59,449 nt of DNA from Mollicutes bacterium (lineage in GTDB: Bacteria; Bacillota_I; Bacilli_A; Izemoplasmatales; Izemoplasmataceae), in contig PWHE01000117.1 in assembly GCA_003554735.1 (NCBI GenBank), positions 1 to 59,449 of the forward strand. The letters are read 5' to 3'. A program made the translations under genes and the position numbers. The notes beneath the pieces are model-generated. The model was given only the letters and a program-made list of their open reading frames with translations, searched no databases and was not told the DNA's origin. Positions 31,901 to 41,011 of this stretch are shown here, piece by piece. Positions within the stretch are counted from its first letter, which is position 1. Every line of letters begins with the position of its first letter.

Positions 31901-32455
31901 GCCAAGATTGAGGAACGCCTCAAAGACGCGAAAGCCATTTACCAACAGGCGACCATCAACGTCGAACATGCCCTTGAGAGCATCGAAGCGACGCTTAAGG
32001 ACACCCGGGATTCAAACCAGGAACATTTCGACTATGTGAAACGCAAACAGGAGCGCCTGGTCGACCACTCGAAGAAAGAACGCGACGAGGCGAGCAAACG
32101 GGCCCACGAAGCGTTGGATGCGAAACTCGAGGATTTCGAGGAACAGATTCTCGCCTCCAAGGCGCGGCTCGAAGAGAAAATCGAGAATGTCGGCAGGGAC
32201 ATCGCCGAGGAGCTCCGTGAAAAAGACCGTCGCAAAACAGAGCTGGAAAAAAGCGTATCCGATGCCGAGTACAACCTCTACTCCTCGTTTGAAGCGGCTT
32301 ACAATGCGCTTCATGAAGACATTCAAAACGCCTTTGACGCACTTGAGTTCGAAACCACCAAGGGCGAAGCGCACATCGATGCCTTCATCAAAGGTCAGAA
32401 GGACACCGTGGACAAATTCATTGCTGAAAGCGTCAACGCCATTAAAACCGACTGA
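28961..32455 (+). CDS. giant coiled-coil protein CC1 (about 1164 aa), function unknown
   Basis: ATG at 28961 with RBS gaaaggagg; E/K/R/D/Q-rich helical sequence throughout; no TM segment, signal peptide, Walker motif or known domain recognised; TGA stop. Confidence 0.93.
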   Translation: MANERLDNDTLKSSRYLIERDIQKRIEPLEKDIQSLKKRYEKVLSDAQKAFEANERSYQTQLEKAKKEHIKAMRASRKETEAEIQKEQKHLESIKQKQTRELAELHNAHKKKINAIDEKIDSIEKERQKTLKSIEEKHKSTTQSYQDKIDLYKETLETNRERHAEKLDEALKTLENAQVREREKLATLKSSLDDSFADIETAIREKTDETRDDLKQEKNTIDYQINSKRKHLNELMKSVKTHLYDVGSTIKAPFEKSAALLQDLRKSLTENEKAFINRVDFDVRIEEHRLNALLEIDDNETVDKEIQTQVNEQLRLNTLRKKALKEHSDLKKTLINDTIEVFKTQLNALHTDFKRAFDMHESLLESQLNRLKKKLDILQKNGDINQRDLSALHEAMHSETFLDPFKTLFNDIFHALHAFERKRIGMLKSTLETLKPHYEEIDDIRFFLDTKDAVKEIRINEQKIAIEQRDASLNLEMDLTKRSHDKEILEIEQRHTINEKKANHAIEEAKQTQTVNDLFARKTAQTERHEHNFERMKADLQMDLREAHSNTDRDQVESRQSIDEAILERNREISELESLRHKRLKLEELNASKSTEHERLRLKVNQDTQTLKRLEETIRQREDRLEKRFERKKESAHEEFLENKAALEQELEDAKTRHEEKLDFIEKAYERETKRARRNIDAIEHMKSIRTTPIQERHLSHKKVLLDSLTALEDSELNDCIRMVHPSFKQNVIEHVHQTIKTLEETCDHLENHDKEKVRKDTDKERRQTLRLTKIEERYDEQRETIETLEEEIIESLEEAFAYPLEALRKKQRVSLREFRNLVEAALNDVKQTLETLYEKATRFISEGFNPMEETDRALLDKAEDSYKHALEEEKSRHEKALKPIKIRLDAIEDTYQDNLATIEEELEAQKQSLIGETYQEEQTIRAQLESQQEKLENLDATLGERKQAIEDRHKDDLEAIRERHEEKLRALRERYERQYAKIEERLKDAKAIYQQATINVEHALESIEATLKDTRDSNQEHFDYVKRKQERLVDHSKKERDEASKRAHEALDAKLEDFEEQILASKARLEEKIENVGRDIAEELREKDRRKTELEKSVSDAEYNLYSSFEAAYNALHEDIQNAFDALEFETTKGEAHIDAFIKGQKDTVDKFIAESVNAIKTD
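31619..31981 (+). repeat. hendecad (11-residue) protein repeat region within CC1
   Basis: Successive 11-mers IRLDAIEDTYQ/DNLATIEEELE/AQKQSLIGETY/QEEQTIRAQLE/SQQEKLENLDA/TLGERKQAIED/RHKDDLEAIRE/RHEEKLRALRE/RYERQYAKIEE/RLKDAKAIYQQ/ATINVEHALES. Confidence 0.75.
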
Positions 32456-32492
32456 CACAACGCACCCACTTTAAGAGAAAGGAGTGAACGCC

Positions 32493-35372
32493 ATGGCCAA
32501 GAAATACGATATTTCGCTCAACACGAACCAAAAACTCAGCGAGCTCATCGACACGGAGCTTCAAAAAGAATCCAAACTGCTCCAGAACCTGATCAATGAC
32601 GTGGTGACGGCGAATCAGAAAGTCAAATCATCGCACCATCAACGCATCGAAGAAACACGCGTCAAGCTCGAGAAGCTCAATGCCGAGATTGAACGACTCA
32701 AGGATGAAATCAACCAAAAAGAGAAAGAGACCACCATGGCACAGCTCAACTATCTCCTTGAAAGCAAGAACAAAATCTATCAGGCGCTTCAAGAAATGCG
32801 CCAGAAAAACATAGATGTCTACACGAAACGGGATTCCACCGCGAACACGGAACCCCTCAGAGACATGCTTTTCGAATACCTCAATGCCCACACCGAGGCA
32901 CATTCAGACGTCCTGCCGCTCATGAAGACCCTTCGTGAACATACGCTCGATTTCATCGAGGATGGCATCGCAAACATGGAAACCATACTCAAAAACGCAT
33001 CCCGCGACGAGGACGTGCTAAAAGAAACCGTTGACGGCCTTACCAGCAACGTGTTCGACGGCGGAAAATTCTTCGCTTCCTTCAAGGACTCCCTTCTCGC
33101 TTTAGAGGACGAACGCACCCATATACTCCAAGAAGAGGAAAGCGAAGACGCACTCGAAGCGAGAATCGAAAAAACTTTCAAGGACCGCACCGACAAGATC
33201 GACCAAAAAATCGAAGCGCTCGATGCCGAGTTCAAGAAAGACAAGGAAGCCTTGCTTGCGGATAAAGAGGACATCTACGAAAAGAGCCTGAGCAAACTCA
33301 AAGAAAAGCACAAAGGCAAACTCGAAGCTGAGAAAGAAACCAAAGAAAACCTTCAAAACGCTTTGAAACAGCTTCGACTAGACATCATGTCGGCAGAAAA
33401 GGAAGGCCGTGAAGAGCGCGTCAAAAACCTCATCCGCGACTATCAGAAGCTCGAACACAAAGACACCAAGTTTTTTGAAGAAAAACTTGAGAAACAGGCT
33501 GAGGAGAAGGTCAAAGCGGAACTCAAAAAAATCGACAACAAGCTTTACAGGCTTGAGAAACAATACATCGACGATGCCCATGCGCTACGCTTTGAACGCG
33601 AGAAAGTCCGCATTGAAAAAAGCGATTCCAAGGACATGTTCAAGGTGCGCGAGGACCACAAGGGGCTAAAAGGGGACCTTGAATACAATGCGCAGCTGAA
33701 AAATAACATTGAAGACACCCTCGACGCCTTTGAAACCGCGTTGGACCAGGTGCTTTCGTTCAAACGCACCTTGCAAGATGAATACATCCGGCGCGAAGGC
33801 CATTACCTCAACACGCAGGTTGACATGATGGATGATTTCAACACACTCGAGAAAACCTTCAAATCGATGCAACTCGACCTCTCAAGATTGTATCGTGAAA
33901 AACATTTCAAAGATCGCATCCTGCGCGAGAAGATCAAACGCGAAATCCGCATGCATGCGCTTCAGATCAACAAGCACCAGAAATTTGCCCGCATCGACAA
34001 ACGGCTAACCGACGAAGAGAACCTGGCGCTGGTCAAACAGCTTGCCGATGAAGAGGACATCCAAAACGAGAAAATCTACCAGAACGCACTCATTGAACTC
34101 GCCGATAAGGAATATCAGCTTCAGCTTCTGAAAATCCAGTCCCTTTACGACAATGAAATCGGGCTCACCAAAGCCCAGGCTGAACGGTTGAACATCGGTT
34201 ATGACGTCAATGAATCCATGGTTTCGACCACGCTTGAAAGCCAGATCCTCTTTGCCAAACAACAGATCGAATACGCCAAAAGCGAATACGAACTGCGCCT
34301 TGAAAACATCGAGACCTCCCTTAACAAAGAAAAGGAATACGCTGAGGAGAAACTGCGCGAGCACCAGCAGAAATACAAGACCGACAAACTTGATATCATC
34401 AAGGAAAGAGACCGTAAACTGGAGGACCTGAGCTATAAGCAAGCCCTTTTCACGGACGACAAGGACCGGCGGGACCTCAAGGAAAAAGAGGATAGGATTC
34501 GCGAGAACTATGACAAGCGGATCGAAGCCATCAACGAAGCCGAAAACAACGACCCTTACGTCAAACGGTACAAAAAACAGCTTGATAACGCCAATGAACG
34601 GGCCGAAAAAGCCCGGGAGGACGCCAAACACATCCGCGACCAATCGATTCAGACCTTCGAGAACATGCTGAAAACCAGTGAAGAAAAACTCCACCAGTTC
34701 AAAAACAACAAGGAACACGCTTCGGTCAAGCCGATGATCGAGACGGAGGAAAGCACCGCAAAAAACCGTTTCAACGAAAGCATCGAGGATGCCAAAAAAC
34801 TGTATGAAGAAAAAACTGAAGCGCCGAAGCAAAAACTTGAAGAACTCGATGAAAAACTAAAGCATATTCAGGATAAAAGCGGACTTCAAGACAAAATATC
34901 TCCGCTTCTCGAGGAGAAGGAAGCCATCAAGCAACAATACGAAGCGGACGCCAAAGCGCTCAATGAAACACACAATCAGACAATCGAGGCGATTGAGCTT
35001 GAACGAAAGGACTTCATCACCCAGTTCGATCAGGCCAAAACGCAGATCGACGCCAAAAATGACACTGCGGCGTCCGAGCAGCACAAGCGAACCATCAAAC
35101 AAACCCTGAACGCGACCTCAAAAACCCTCGAAAAACAAAACAATGAAATCAAAAACCGGATCGTCACTGAACTGAAACGATTCAAAAAAGAACTCCCTTC
35201 ACGAATCAAGGGTCTCAACCAGGCCATAGAAAAGGCACACAAGGAATACAACGGTTTCCTCGGAAAACTGTCCAGCAACACGGCGCAACGCGAGAAAAAA
35301 GTCAAAAAGACCATCGATTCCGATCATCGCGACGCCTTGCGACAACTCAAACTCACATACGGGAAAAAATAA
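32493..35372 (+). CDS. giant coiled-coil protein CC2 (about 959 aa), function unknown
   Basis: Starts 37 bp after the CC1 stop with RBS aaaggag; same charged helical composition; no other domain recognised. Confidence 0.92.
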   Translation: MAKKYDISLNTNQKLSELIDTELQKESKLLQNLINDVVTANQKVKSSHHQRIEETRVKLEKLNAEIERLKDEINQKEKETTMAQLNYLLESKNKIYQALQEMRQKNIDVYTKRDSTANTEPLRDMLFEYLNAHTEAHSDVLPLMKTLREHTLDFIEDGIANMETILKNASRDEDVLKETVDGLTSNVFDGGKFFASFKDSLLALEDERTHILQEEESEDALEARIEKTFKDRTDKIDQKIEALDAEFKKDKEALLADKEDIYEKSLSKLKEKHKGKLEAEKETKENLQNALKQLRLDIMSAEKEGREERVKNLIRDYQKLEHKDTKFFEEKLEKQAEEKVKAELKKIDNKLYRLEKQYIDDAHALRFEREKVRIEKSDSKDMFKVREDHKGLKGDLEYNAQLKNNIEDTLDAFETALDQVLSFKRTLQDEYIRREGHYLNTQVDMMDDFNTLEKTFKSMQLDLSRLYREKHFKDRILREKIKREIRMHALQINKHQKFARIDKRLTDEENLALVKQLADEEDIQNEKIYQNALIELADKEYQLQLLKIQSLYDNEIGLTKAQAERLNIGYDVNESMVSTTLESQILFAKQQIEYAKSEYELRLENIETSLNKEKEYAEEKLREHQQKYKTDKLDIIKERDRKLEDLSYKQALFTDDKDRRDLKEKEDRIRENYDKRIEAINEAENNDPYVKRYKKQLDNANERAEKAREDAKHIRDQSIQTFENMLKTSEEKLHQFKNNKEHASVKPMIETEESTAKNRFNESIEDAKKLYEEKTEAPKQKLEELDEKLKHIQDKSGLQDKISPLLEEKEAIKQQYEADAKALNETHNQTIEAIELERKDFITQFDQAKTQIDAKNDTAASEQHKRTIKQTLNATSKTLEKQNNEIKNRIVTELKRFKKELPSRIKGLNQAIEKAHKEYNGFLGKLSSNTAQREKKVKKTIDSDHRDALRQLKLTYGKK

Positions 35373-35400
35373 AAGAGCCGGATTTCGATCCGGCTCTTTT
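35373..35400. terminator. bidirectional terminator between CC2 and deoB
   Basis: aaaagagccggat TTCG atccggctctttt, perfect stem with UUCG loop between convergent genes. Confidence 0.9.
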
Positions 35401-35401
35401 G

Positions 35402-36577
35402 CTATTTGAGTTGGTTGAGGAAACTTGTTCCGTAGCGTGGCTTCTTGACGGAAAAGTTTTCGCTGATGGTTGCGGCGATATCGGCGAACGTTTCCCGCTC
35501 GGGAATCTTTCCGCCCTTCAGTGTGCGGTTATAAACAAGGAGCGGCACATACTCCCGCGTATGGTCGGTGCCCACGTGCGTCGGGTCATTCCCGTGATCG
35601 GCAGTGACAATCAGCAGGTCATCGTCTCTGAGTTTGTTCATGAGCTCGGACAGTTGGGCATCGAAGGCTTCAAGCGCTTTTTTATAGCCTTTCGGGTCTC
35701 TTCGATGTCCGTATTTGGCATCGAAATCGACGAGATTGAGGTAGGCGAGCCCTTTGAAGTTCTGGTCACTGTAACGGATGTAGTTTTCCATGCCCTCATC
35801 ATTGTCGGCCTGTTTGATGCTTTCGGTGATGCCTTCACCGTCATAGATGTCGCTGATTTTGCCGAAGGCGACGACATCGTAGCCTTCGTCTTCGAGATAA
35901 TTGAGCGTGGTCTTCTCAAACGGTTTCAACGCATAGTCATGACGATTCGGCGTCCGGCTGAATGCGCCCTTCTTCTCTCCGAGGAACGGACGGGCGATGA
36001 CACGGCCGACTTTGTATTCTTCTTTCATCGTCAGTTCACGGGCGATTTCACAGGCTTTATAGAGTTCGTCAAGCCCGATTTTCTCTTCGTGCGCCGCAAT
36101 CTGAAGGACACTGTCGGCGGACGTGTAGACGATCAGATCGCCGGTTTTGAGCTGGTGTTCACCGAGTTCGTCGAGAATGTCGGTTCCGCTCGCGGCTTTG
36201 TTGCCGACAACTGAGCGGCCGGTACGTTTCTCGAGCTCCCGGATCAGTGATTCGGGGAAGCCGGTCTCGGTGAACGTCTGGAACGGTTTTTCCACTTTGA
36301 GCCCCATCAGTTCCCAGTGTCCGGTCATGGTGTCTTTCCCGTTGCTGATTTCCGCCATTCTTGTATAGTTTCCTATGGCATCGTTTTTCGGTGGAACCCC
36401 TTTGATATCGGTCAGGTTCCCATAGCCGAGTCGCTCCATTGTCGGCAGTGAGATGCCGTTTTGCGACAATGATATGTTGCGGATGGTGTTGGTGCCTTCA
36501 TCGCCATATTCTTTGGCGTCCGGCATGGCGCCGCAGCCGACGCTGTCGATAACTATCAGAAATACGCGATTATACAT
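35402..36577 (-). CDS. deoB: phosphopentomutase
   Basis: [48 protein letters not shown]. Confidence 0.97.
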   Translation of the reverse strand: MYNRVFLIVIDSVGCGAMPDAKEYGDEGTNTIRNISLSQNGISLPTMERLGYGNLTDIKGVPPKNDAIGNYTRMAEISNGKDTMTGHWELMGLKVEKPFQTFTETGFPESLIRELEKRTGRSVVGNKAASGTDILDELGEHQLKTGDLIVYTSADSVLQIAAHEEKIGLDELYKACEIARELTMKEEYKVGRVIARPFLGEKKGAFSRTPNRHDYALKPFEKTTLNYLEDEGYDVVAFGKISDIYDGEGITESIKQADNDEGMENYIRYSDQNFKGLAYLNLVDFDAKYGHRRDPKGYKKALEAFDAQLSELMNKLRDDDLLIVTADHGNDPTHVGTDHTREYVPLLVYNRTLKGGKIPERETFADIAATISENFSVKKPRYGTSFLNQLK

Positions 36578-37477
36578 CTAATCTCTCCTTTTGGCATGCG
36601 GGTGATGTTTGTCATAGACCGCAATAAGTTGTTTTTTGTTGATGTGTGTATAGAGTTCGGTCGTCGAGATGCTACTGTGTCCGAGCATTTCCTGGACATA
36701 GCGCAGATCGACGCCCGCTTCTAGCAGATGTGATGCAAACGAATGTCTCAGCGTGTGGGGTGAGACGTTTTTCTCGATGCCCGCTTCGGTTGCGAGGCTC
36801 TTGAGTATCTTGAAGAAGCCGACCCGGGATATGGGGTTGCCGTGACGGTTGAGAAACACGTAAGGCGTCGGTGTTTTCGACAGTTTCAGCCGTCCCGCTT
36901 CCAAGTACGTCTTCAGAGCTCTTTGCGCCTCTGTGCCAATCGGAACGATACGTTCCTTGCCGCCTTTTCCTTCGACGTTGATCAACCCTTGGTTGATGTG
37001 CAGGTCGTTGGTCGAAAGCGCCAGGAGTTCGCTGATCCGAAGCCCGCTTCCATAGAGCAGTTCAAGCATCGCGATGTTGCGCAAGTTAAGGGGTGAGGGA
37101 CCGCGGGCGATGTCGATCAACGTCTCCATGTCTTCGATGCTCAGAATGTCGGGCAGTCTTTTTTCCTGCTTCGGACGGGAGATATTGAGGATGACATTGT
37201 CATCGACAAGCTTCTCATCAAGTAGAAATTGATGGAAACCTTTCATCGCGCTTATTTTTCTTGAGACTGTCGACGGTGCGGTATGGTGTTTCCTCAAAAC
37301 CATGAGGTATTGCTTAATGACGTGTTTGTTAACCGCTTCCGGTTTGGTTATGTTTTTCTTGAGAAGGTATTCGACATAGTGTGAAAGGTCGGATAGATAA
37401 GCTTTTTGCGTGTTTTTGGACAGATGGGTGGTCGCCCTCAGTTCGTACTCATATTCCTTTAACAGCTGTTTGAACAT
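36578..37477 (-). CDS. xerD: XerC/D-type tyrosine recombinase
   Basis: GSGLRISELL, HTLRHSFASHLLEAGVDLRYVQEMLGHSSISTTELYTH. Confidence 0.95.
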   Translation of the reverse strand: MFKQLLKEYEYELRATTHLSKNTQKAYLSDLSHYVEYLLKKNITKPEAVNKHVIKQYLMVLRKHHTAPSTVSRKISAMKGFHQFLLDEKLVDDNVILNISRPKQEKRLPDILSIEDMETLIDIARGPSPLNLRNIAMLELLYGSGLRISELLALSTNDLHINQGLINVEGKGGKERIVPIGTEAQRALKTYLEAGRLKLSKTPTPYVFLNRHGNPISRVGFFKILKSLATEAGIEKNVSPHTLRHSFASHLLEAGVDLRYVQEMLGHSSISTTELYTHINKKQLIAVYDKHHPHAKRRD

Positions 37478-37486
37478 GACATCCTC

Positions 37487-38593
37487 CTATACCATCTGGA
37501 ATATCGCGTTGCCGTACATGAGCCCCTTGTGGGTGAGATGAAGCCGACCGTCAGTCTGTTCGAGAAAGCCTTCTTCGACCATCCGTTTGAAAGAGGGATA
37601 AACGTCGAAAACATTTTTGTTGAAGCGGATTTTAAAATCGTTTAGACTGATTCCTTCAAGCAAGCGGAGGCCGTTGAGCATATAATCCCGTACCGGTTCG
37701 TACGGATAGGCTTCACGGACCGTTGAAGGATCTTGAAGCACCGTGTCGATGTAGCGGGTCACCCTGCGCACGTTGCCATAGCGTGTGGCGCCGTATTTCG
37801 AGTGAGCACCGGCGCCGATGCCGAGGTAATCGGCATCTTTCCAGATTCTTACATTATGAATGGCTTCCTTGCCGGCTTTGGCGAAGTTCGATATCTCATA
37901 ATGAGCGTAGCCAGAATCCTTCAGCCGTCTGATCACGGTTTCGTACATATCGGCTTCCTTGTCCTCATCGGGCAGTTCAACCGCTCCTTTTTTATACAGT
38001 GTATGAAGTCGGGTGCCTTCCTCCAAGATCAGGTTGTAGTATGAGATATGATCGACATTGAGCTTCAGGAGTTGATTCATGTCGTCATGCAATGCATCCA
38101 TCGTCTGCGAAGGCAGTCCGAAAAGCATGTCCGCACTGATGTTTTCAAACCCTGCGTCTCTCAGGGTTCGCACCGCTCGGGCGATGTCTTGGGAACGGTG
38201 GGTGCGATTCAGAAACGCAAGGTGCTCGTCATTGAATGTTTGTATACCAATCGATATACGGTTAACCCCTATGTGTATTAATTTTTGTGCCAAATCTGGA
38301 TTGATGTCCGAAGGGTTGCATTCCACGGTGAACTCTTCGATGTCCGGCATGGGGATGTGGCGTTTCAGCATCCCGCCCAGACGGTCGAACTGCGTTGGGG
38401 AAAGGATGCTCGGCGTGCCGCCGCCAATGAAAATGGTCCGTAAGTCTTTTAAGCGTTCTGCGTGCGCTTCGAGTTCCTTTTCGAGCGCAGCGAGGTAGCG
38501 ATCGCGTTTGAAGGGTTTTGATACTTCTTTCGCAAAATCACAATAGGTGCATATTTTTTCGCAAAACGGAATGTGGATGTATAAAGATTCCAT
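37487..38593 (-). CDS. hemW: radical SAM HemW/coproporphyrinogen III oxidase-like
   Basis: LYIHIPFCEKICTYCDFAKEV (CxxxCxxC), FIGGGTPSIL. Confidence 0.95.
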   Translation of the reverse strand: MESLYIHIPFCEKICTYCDFAKEVSKPFKRDRYLAALEKELEAHAERLKDLRTIFIGGGTPSILSPTQFDRLGGMLKRHIPMPDIEEFTVECNPSDINPDLAQKLIHIGVNRISIGIQTFNDEHLAFLNRTHRSQDIARAVRTLRDAGFENISADMLFGLPSQTMDALHDDMNQLLKLNVDHISYYNLILEEGTRLHTLYKKGAVELPDEDKEADMYETVIRRLKDSGYAHYEISNFAKAGKEAIHNVRIWKDADYLGIGAGAHSKYGATRYGNVRRVTRYIDTVLQDPSTVREAYPYEPVRDYMLNGLRLLEGISLNDFKIRFNKNVFDVYPSFKRMVEEGFLEQTDGRLHLTHKGLMYGNAIFQMV

Positions 38594-38654
38594 AGCAATC
38601 AACCCTTAAATTATAGCATAGAAAACATGCGAAATAAAACATGGGCAAGAAGAA

Positions 38655-38675
38655 AAACACGCCGTCGCGTGTCAG
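38655..38675 (-). terminator. terminator overlapping the lepA stop
   Basis: ACACGC gacg GCGTGT followed by T-run on the minus strand. Confidence 0.6.
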
Positions 38676-40504
38676 TCTTCGTCGATGGAAAGGACAGAAA
38701 GGAAGGCTTCCTGAGGCACTTCGACATTGCCCACATTCTTCATGCGTTTCTTTCCTTCCTTTTGTTTTTCAAGAAGTTTTTTCTTTCGTGAGACATCGCC
38801 GCCATAACATTTGGAAAGAACGTTCTTGCGCATGGCTCGAACGGTGCTTCGGGCGATGATACGATTATTGATGGACGCCTGGATGGGGACTTCGAACATT
38901 TGACGGGGGATGATGTCTTTCAACTTGTCGGTGATGAGTTTGCCACGGTGATAGGCGAAGTCTTTGTGAACGATGGTGGATAAGGCATCCACCACTTCGT
39001 TGTTGATGAGGATGTCCATTTTGACAAGTTTGCTCTCCATGTAGCCTTTCATGTCATAATCCAGCGAAGCATACCCTTTGGAGGAGCTTTTGAGCTTGTC
39101 AAAGAAATCATATACGATCTCGAGCAAAGGCAGTTCATAGGCCAGTTCGACCCGTATGTCGCCCAGATAGGTCATGTTTTTGAAGCGGCCGCGTTTCGAC
39201 TGGCAGAGTTCCATGATGTTTCCGACATATTCCTTGGGGCACATGATGGTCGCATCCACATAGGGCTCCTCAATCTTCTCGATGTACTGTGGTTCCGGCA
39301 TTTCAGACGGGTTGTCGATGGTTTTCATCTCACCGGTATTCATGTGGACCCGATAAATGACACTGGGTGCGGTCGCAATCAGTTCAATGTTGAACTCGCG
39401 TTCAAGACGTTCCTGGATGATTTCCATATGGAGCATCCCCAAAAAGCCGGTGCGGTATCCGAAGCCGAGTGCTTGGGAGTTTTCCGGCTCGTAGGTCAAA
39501 GCGGCGTCATTCAGTTTGAGGCGTTCAAGCGCCTCTCTGAGATCGTTGTAGCGGTTTGAATCGATCGGGAAAAGACCACAGAACACCATCGGTGCCAATG
39601 GGCGGTATCCAGGGAGCGGCTTTTCCGCGGGGTGAACGGCGTTGGTGATGGTGTCACCGACACGGACGTGTTCGACATCCTTGATCGATGCCACCAGATA
39701 ACCGACATCACCCGGTCCAAGGTAGTCTCGGGGTTGTTGTTTCGGTGTGGTGACCCCGACCTCGCTGACCTCGAATTTTTTTCCGCTCGAGAACATTTTG
39801 ATGACTTCCCCTTTGGAGATGGTTCCCTCGATCACACGGATGGAGGGGATGACCCCTCGGTAAGGGTCGTAGATGGAGTCGAAGACCAACGCTTTGAGTG
39901 GAGCTCTCGGGTCACCCTGCGGTGCCGGGACTTTGTCGATGATGCTCGCAAGAATGTCATCGATCCCTTTGCCCTCTTTTGCGCTGGTCAGGACAGCCTC
40001 GGACGCATCAAGGCCGATGACGTCCTCGATGTCCTTGCGTACCTTCTCCACATCGGCGCTCGGCAGGTCGATCTTGTTGATGACCGGAATGATTTCAAGG
40101 TCGTTATCGATTGCCAGATAGACATTGGCAAGCGTTTGAGCCTCAATGCCTTGTGCGGCATCGACGACCAAAAGCGCGCCTTCACAGGCGGCTAGGGACC
40201 GTGAGACTTCGTAGGCGAAGTCGACATGGCCCGGGGTGTCGATAAGATGGAATGTATAGGTGTTTTCGTCTGTATGTTCATAGTTGATCTGTACCGCATT
40301 CAGCTTGATGGTAATGCCTCGTTCACGTTCGAGGTCCATCGAGTCAAGCAGTTGTTCTTTCATCTCACGTGCGGTGATTGATTTGGTTTTTTCCAGAATT
40401 CGATCCGCAAGAGTGCTTTTTCCATGGTCGATGTGCGCGATGATGGAAAAGTTGCGTATGCTTTTCTGGCGTTTTTCGATGGCCGCGTAGTCTTTTTCTT
40501 TCAT
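38672..40504 (-). CDS. lepA: elongation factor 4 (LepA)
   Basis: [56 protein letters not shown]-terminal ...[17 protein letters not shown]. Confidence 0.98.
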   Translation of the reverse strand: MKEKDYAAIEKRQKSIRNFSIIAHIDHGKSTLADRILEKTKSITAREMKEQLLDSMDLERERGITIKLNAVQINYEHTDENTYTFHLIDTPGHVDFAYEVSRSLAACEGALLVVDAAQGIEAQTLANVYLAIDNDLEIIPVINKIDLPSADVEKVRKDIEDVIGLDASEAVLTSAKEGKGIDDILASIIDKVPAPQGDPRAPLKALVFDSIYDPYRGVIPSIRVIEGTISKGEVIKMFSSGKKFEVSEVGVTTPKQQPRDYLGPGDVGYLVASIKDVEHVRVGDTITNAVHPAEKPLPGYRPLAPMVFCGLFPIDSNRYNDLREALERLKLNDAALTYEPENSQALGFGYRTGFLGMLHMEIIQERLEREFNIELIATAPSVIYRVHMNTGEMKTIDNPSEMPEPQYIEKIEEPYVDATIMCPKEYVGNIMELCQSKRGRFKNMTYLGDIRVELAYELPLLEIVYDFFDKLKSSSKGYASLDYDMKGYMESKLVKMDILINNEVVDALSTIVHKDFAYHRGKLITDKLKDIIPRQMFEVPIQASINNRIIARSTVRAMRKNVLSKCYGGDVSRKKKLLEKQKEGKKRMKNVGNVEVPQEAFLSVLSIDED

Positions 40505-40616
40505 GAGGCATCTTCCTTTCTGAACGCTTAAATCATTGTACAATAATTTCCTTTATTTTTCAATTGTTTTCATATTGATAATGCGCATTGTTCAGTGCTT
40601 CAAAGAACCATAAACA

Positions 40617-40639
40617 AAAAGGCGCCTAAGCGCCTTTTG
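40617..40639 (-). terminator. terminator of rnpB
   Basis: aaaaggcgc ctaa gcgcctttt. Confidence 0.75.
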
Positions 40640-40645
40640 CGGTTT

Positions 40646-40998
40646 GAAACGTTTCTGTAAGCCATGTTCTGTACCCTTACGGGCGACAATCATTTATCTG
40701 CGCCTAAGCGCCTTCTCCGTAGGTTCTTTTTTCCCCGGAGAAGCGCCCCTACCATAGTTTGGGTTGCTGGCTTGTGGGGTTTACCCGTTCCACCCCCGGT
40801 GTCGCCACCGGGGCTCGTCTCTGTGGCACTTTTAAAGGTACTCATGACTCAATGAGCCATTTTCCCAGCCGTCACCTGCAAACCGACAGGTGCATGGCGT
40901 TATGGTTTCCGCCATCACAAACACTACATCCATCCCAGGATGTGCCAGCATGGACTTTCCTAACGGAGTCAAGCTCCGCTCGATTGCCCGAAACGTTT
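40646..40998 (-). ncRNA. rnpB: RNase P RNA (class B-like)
   Basis: Reverse complement contains GGAAAGTCCATGCTGGCAC near the 5' end and ACAGAACATGGCTTACAG near the 3' end; ends pair as P1 (AAACGTTTC/GAAACGTTT). Confidence 0.95.
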
Positions 40999-41011
40999 AA
41001 TATCGCTTGGT

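Noticed and set aside
34005-34832. 275-aa minus-strand ORF opposite CC2
   Set aside because: Same antisense shadow effect; Phe/Leu/Val-rich translation mirrors sense Lys/Glu/Asp codons.
28961-35372. SMC/MukB/Rad50-type ATPase pair
   Set aside because: No Walker A/B, signature motif or hinge-like globular region seen in either protein.
28961-35372. Alternative genetic code (UGA = Trp) as in mycoplasmas
   Set aside because: TGA is used as a genuine stop (e.g. CC1 ends ...AAAACCGACTGA followed by an RBS), and Trp is encoded by TGG in the core genes.
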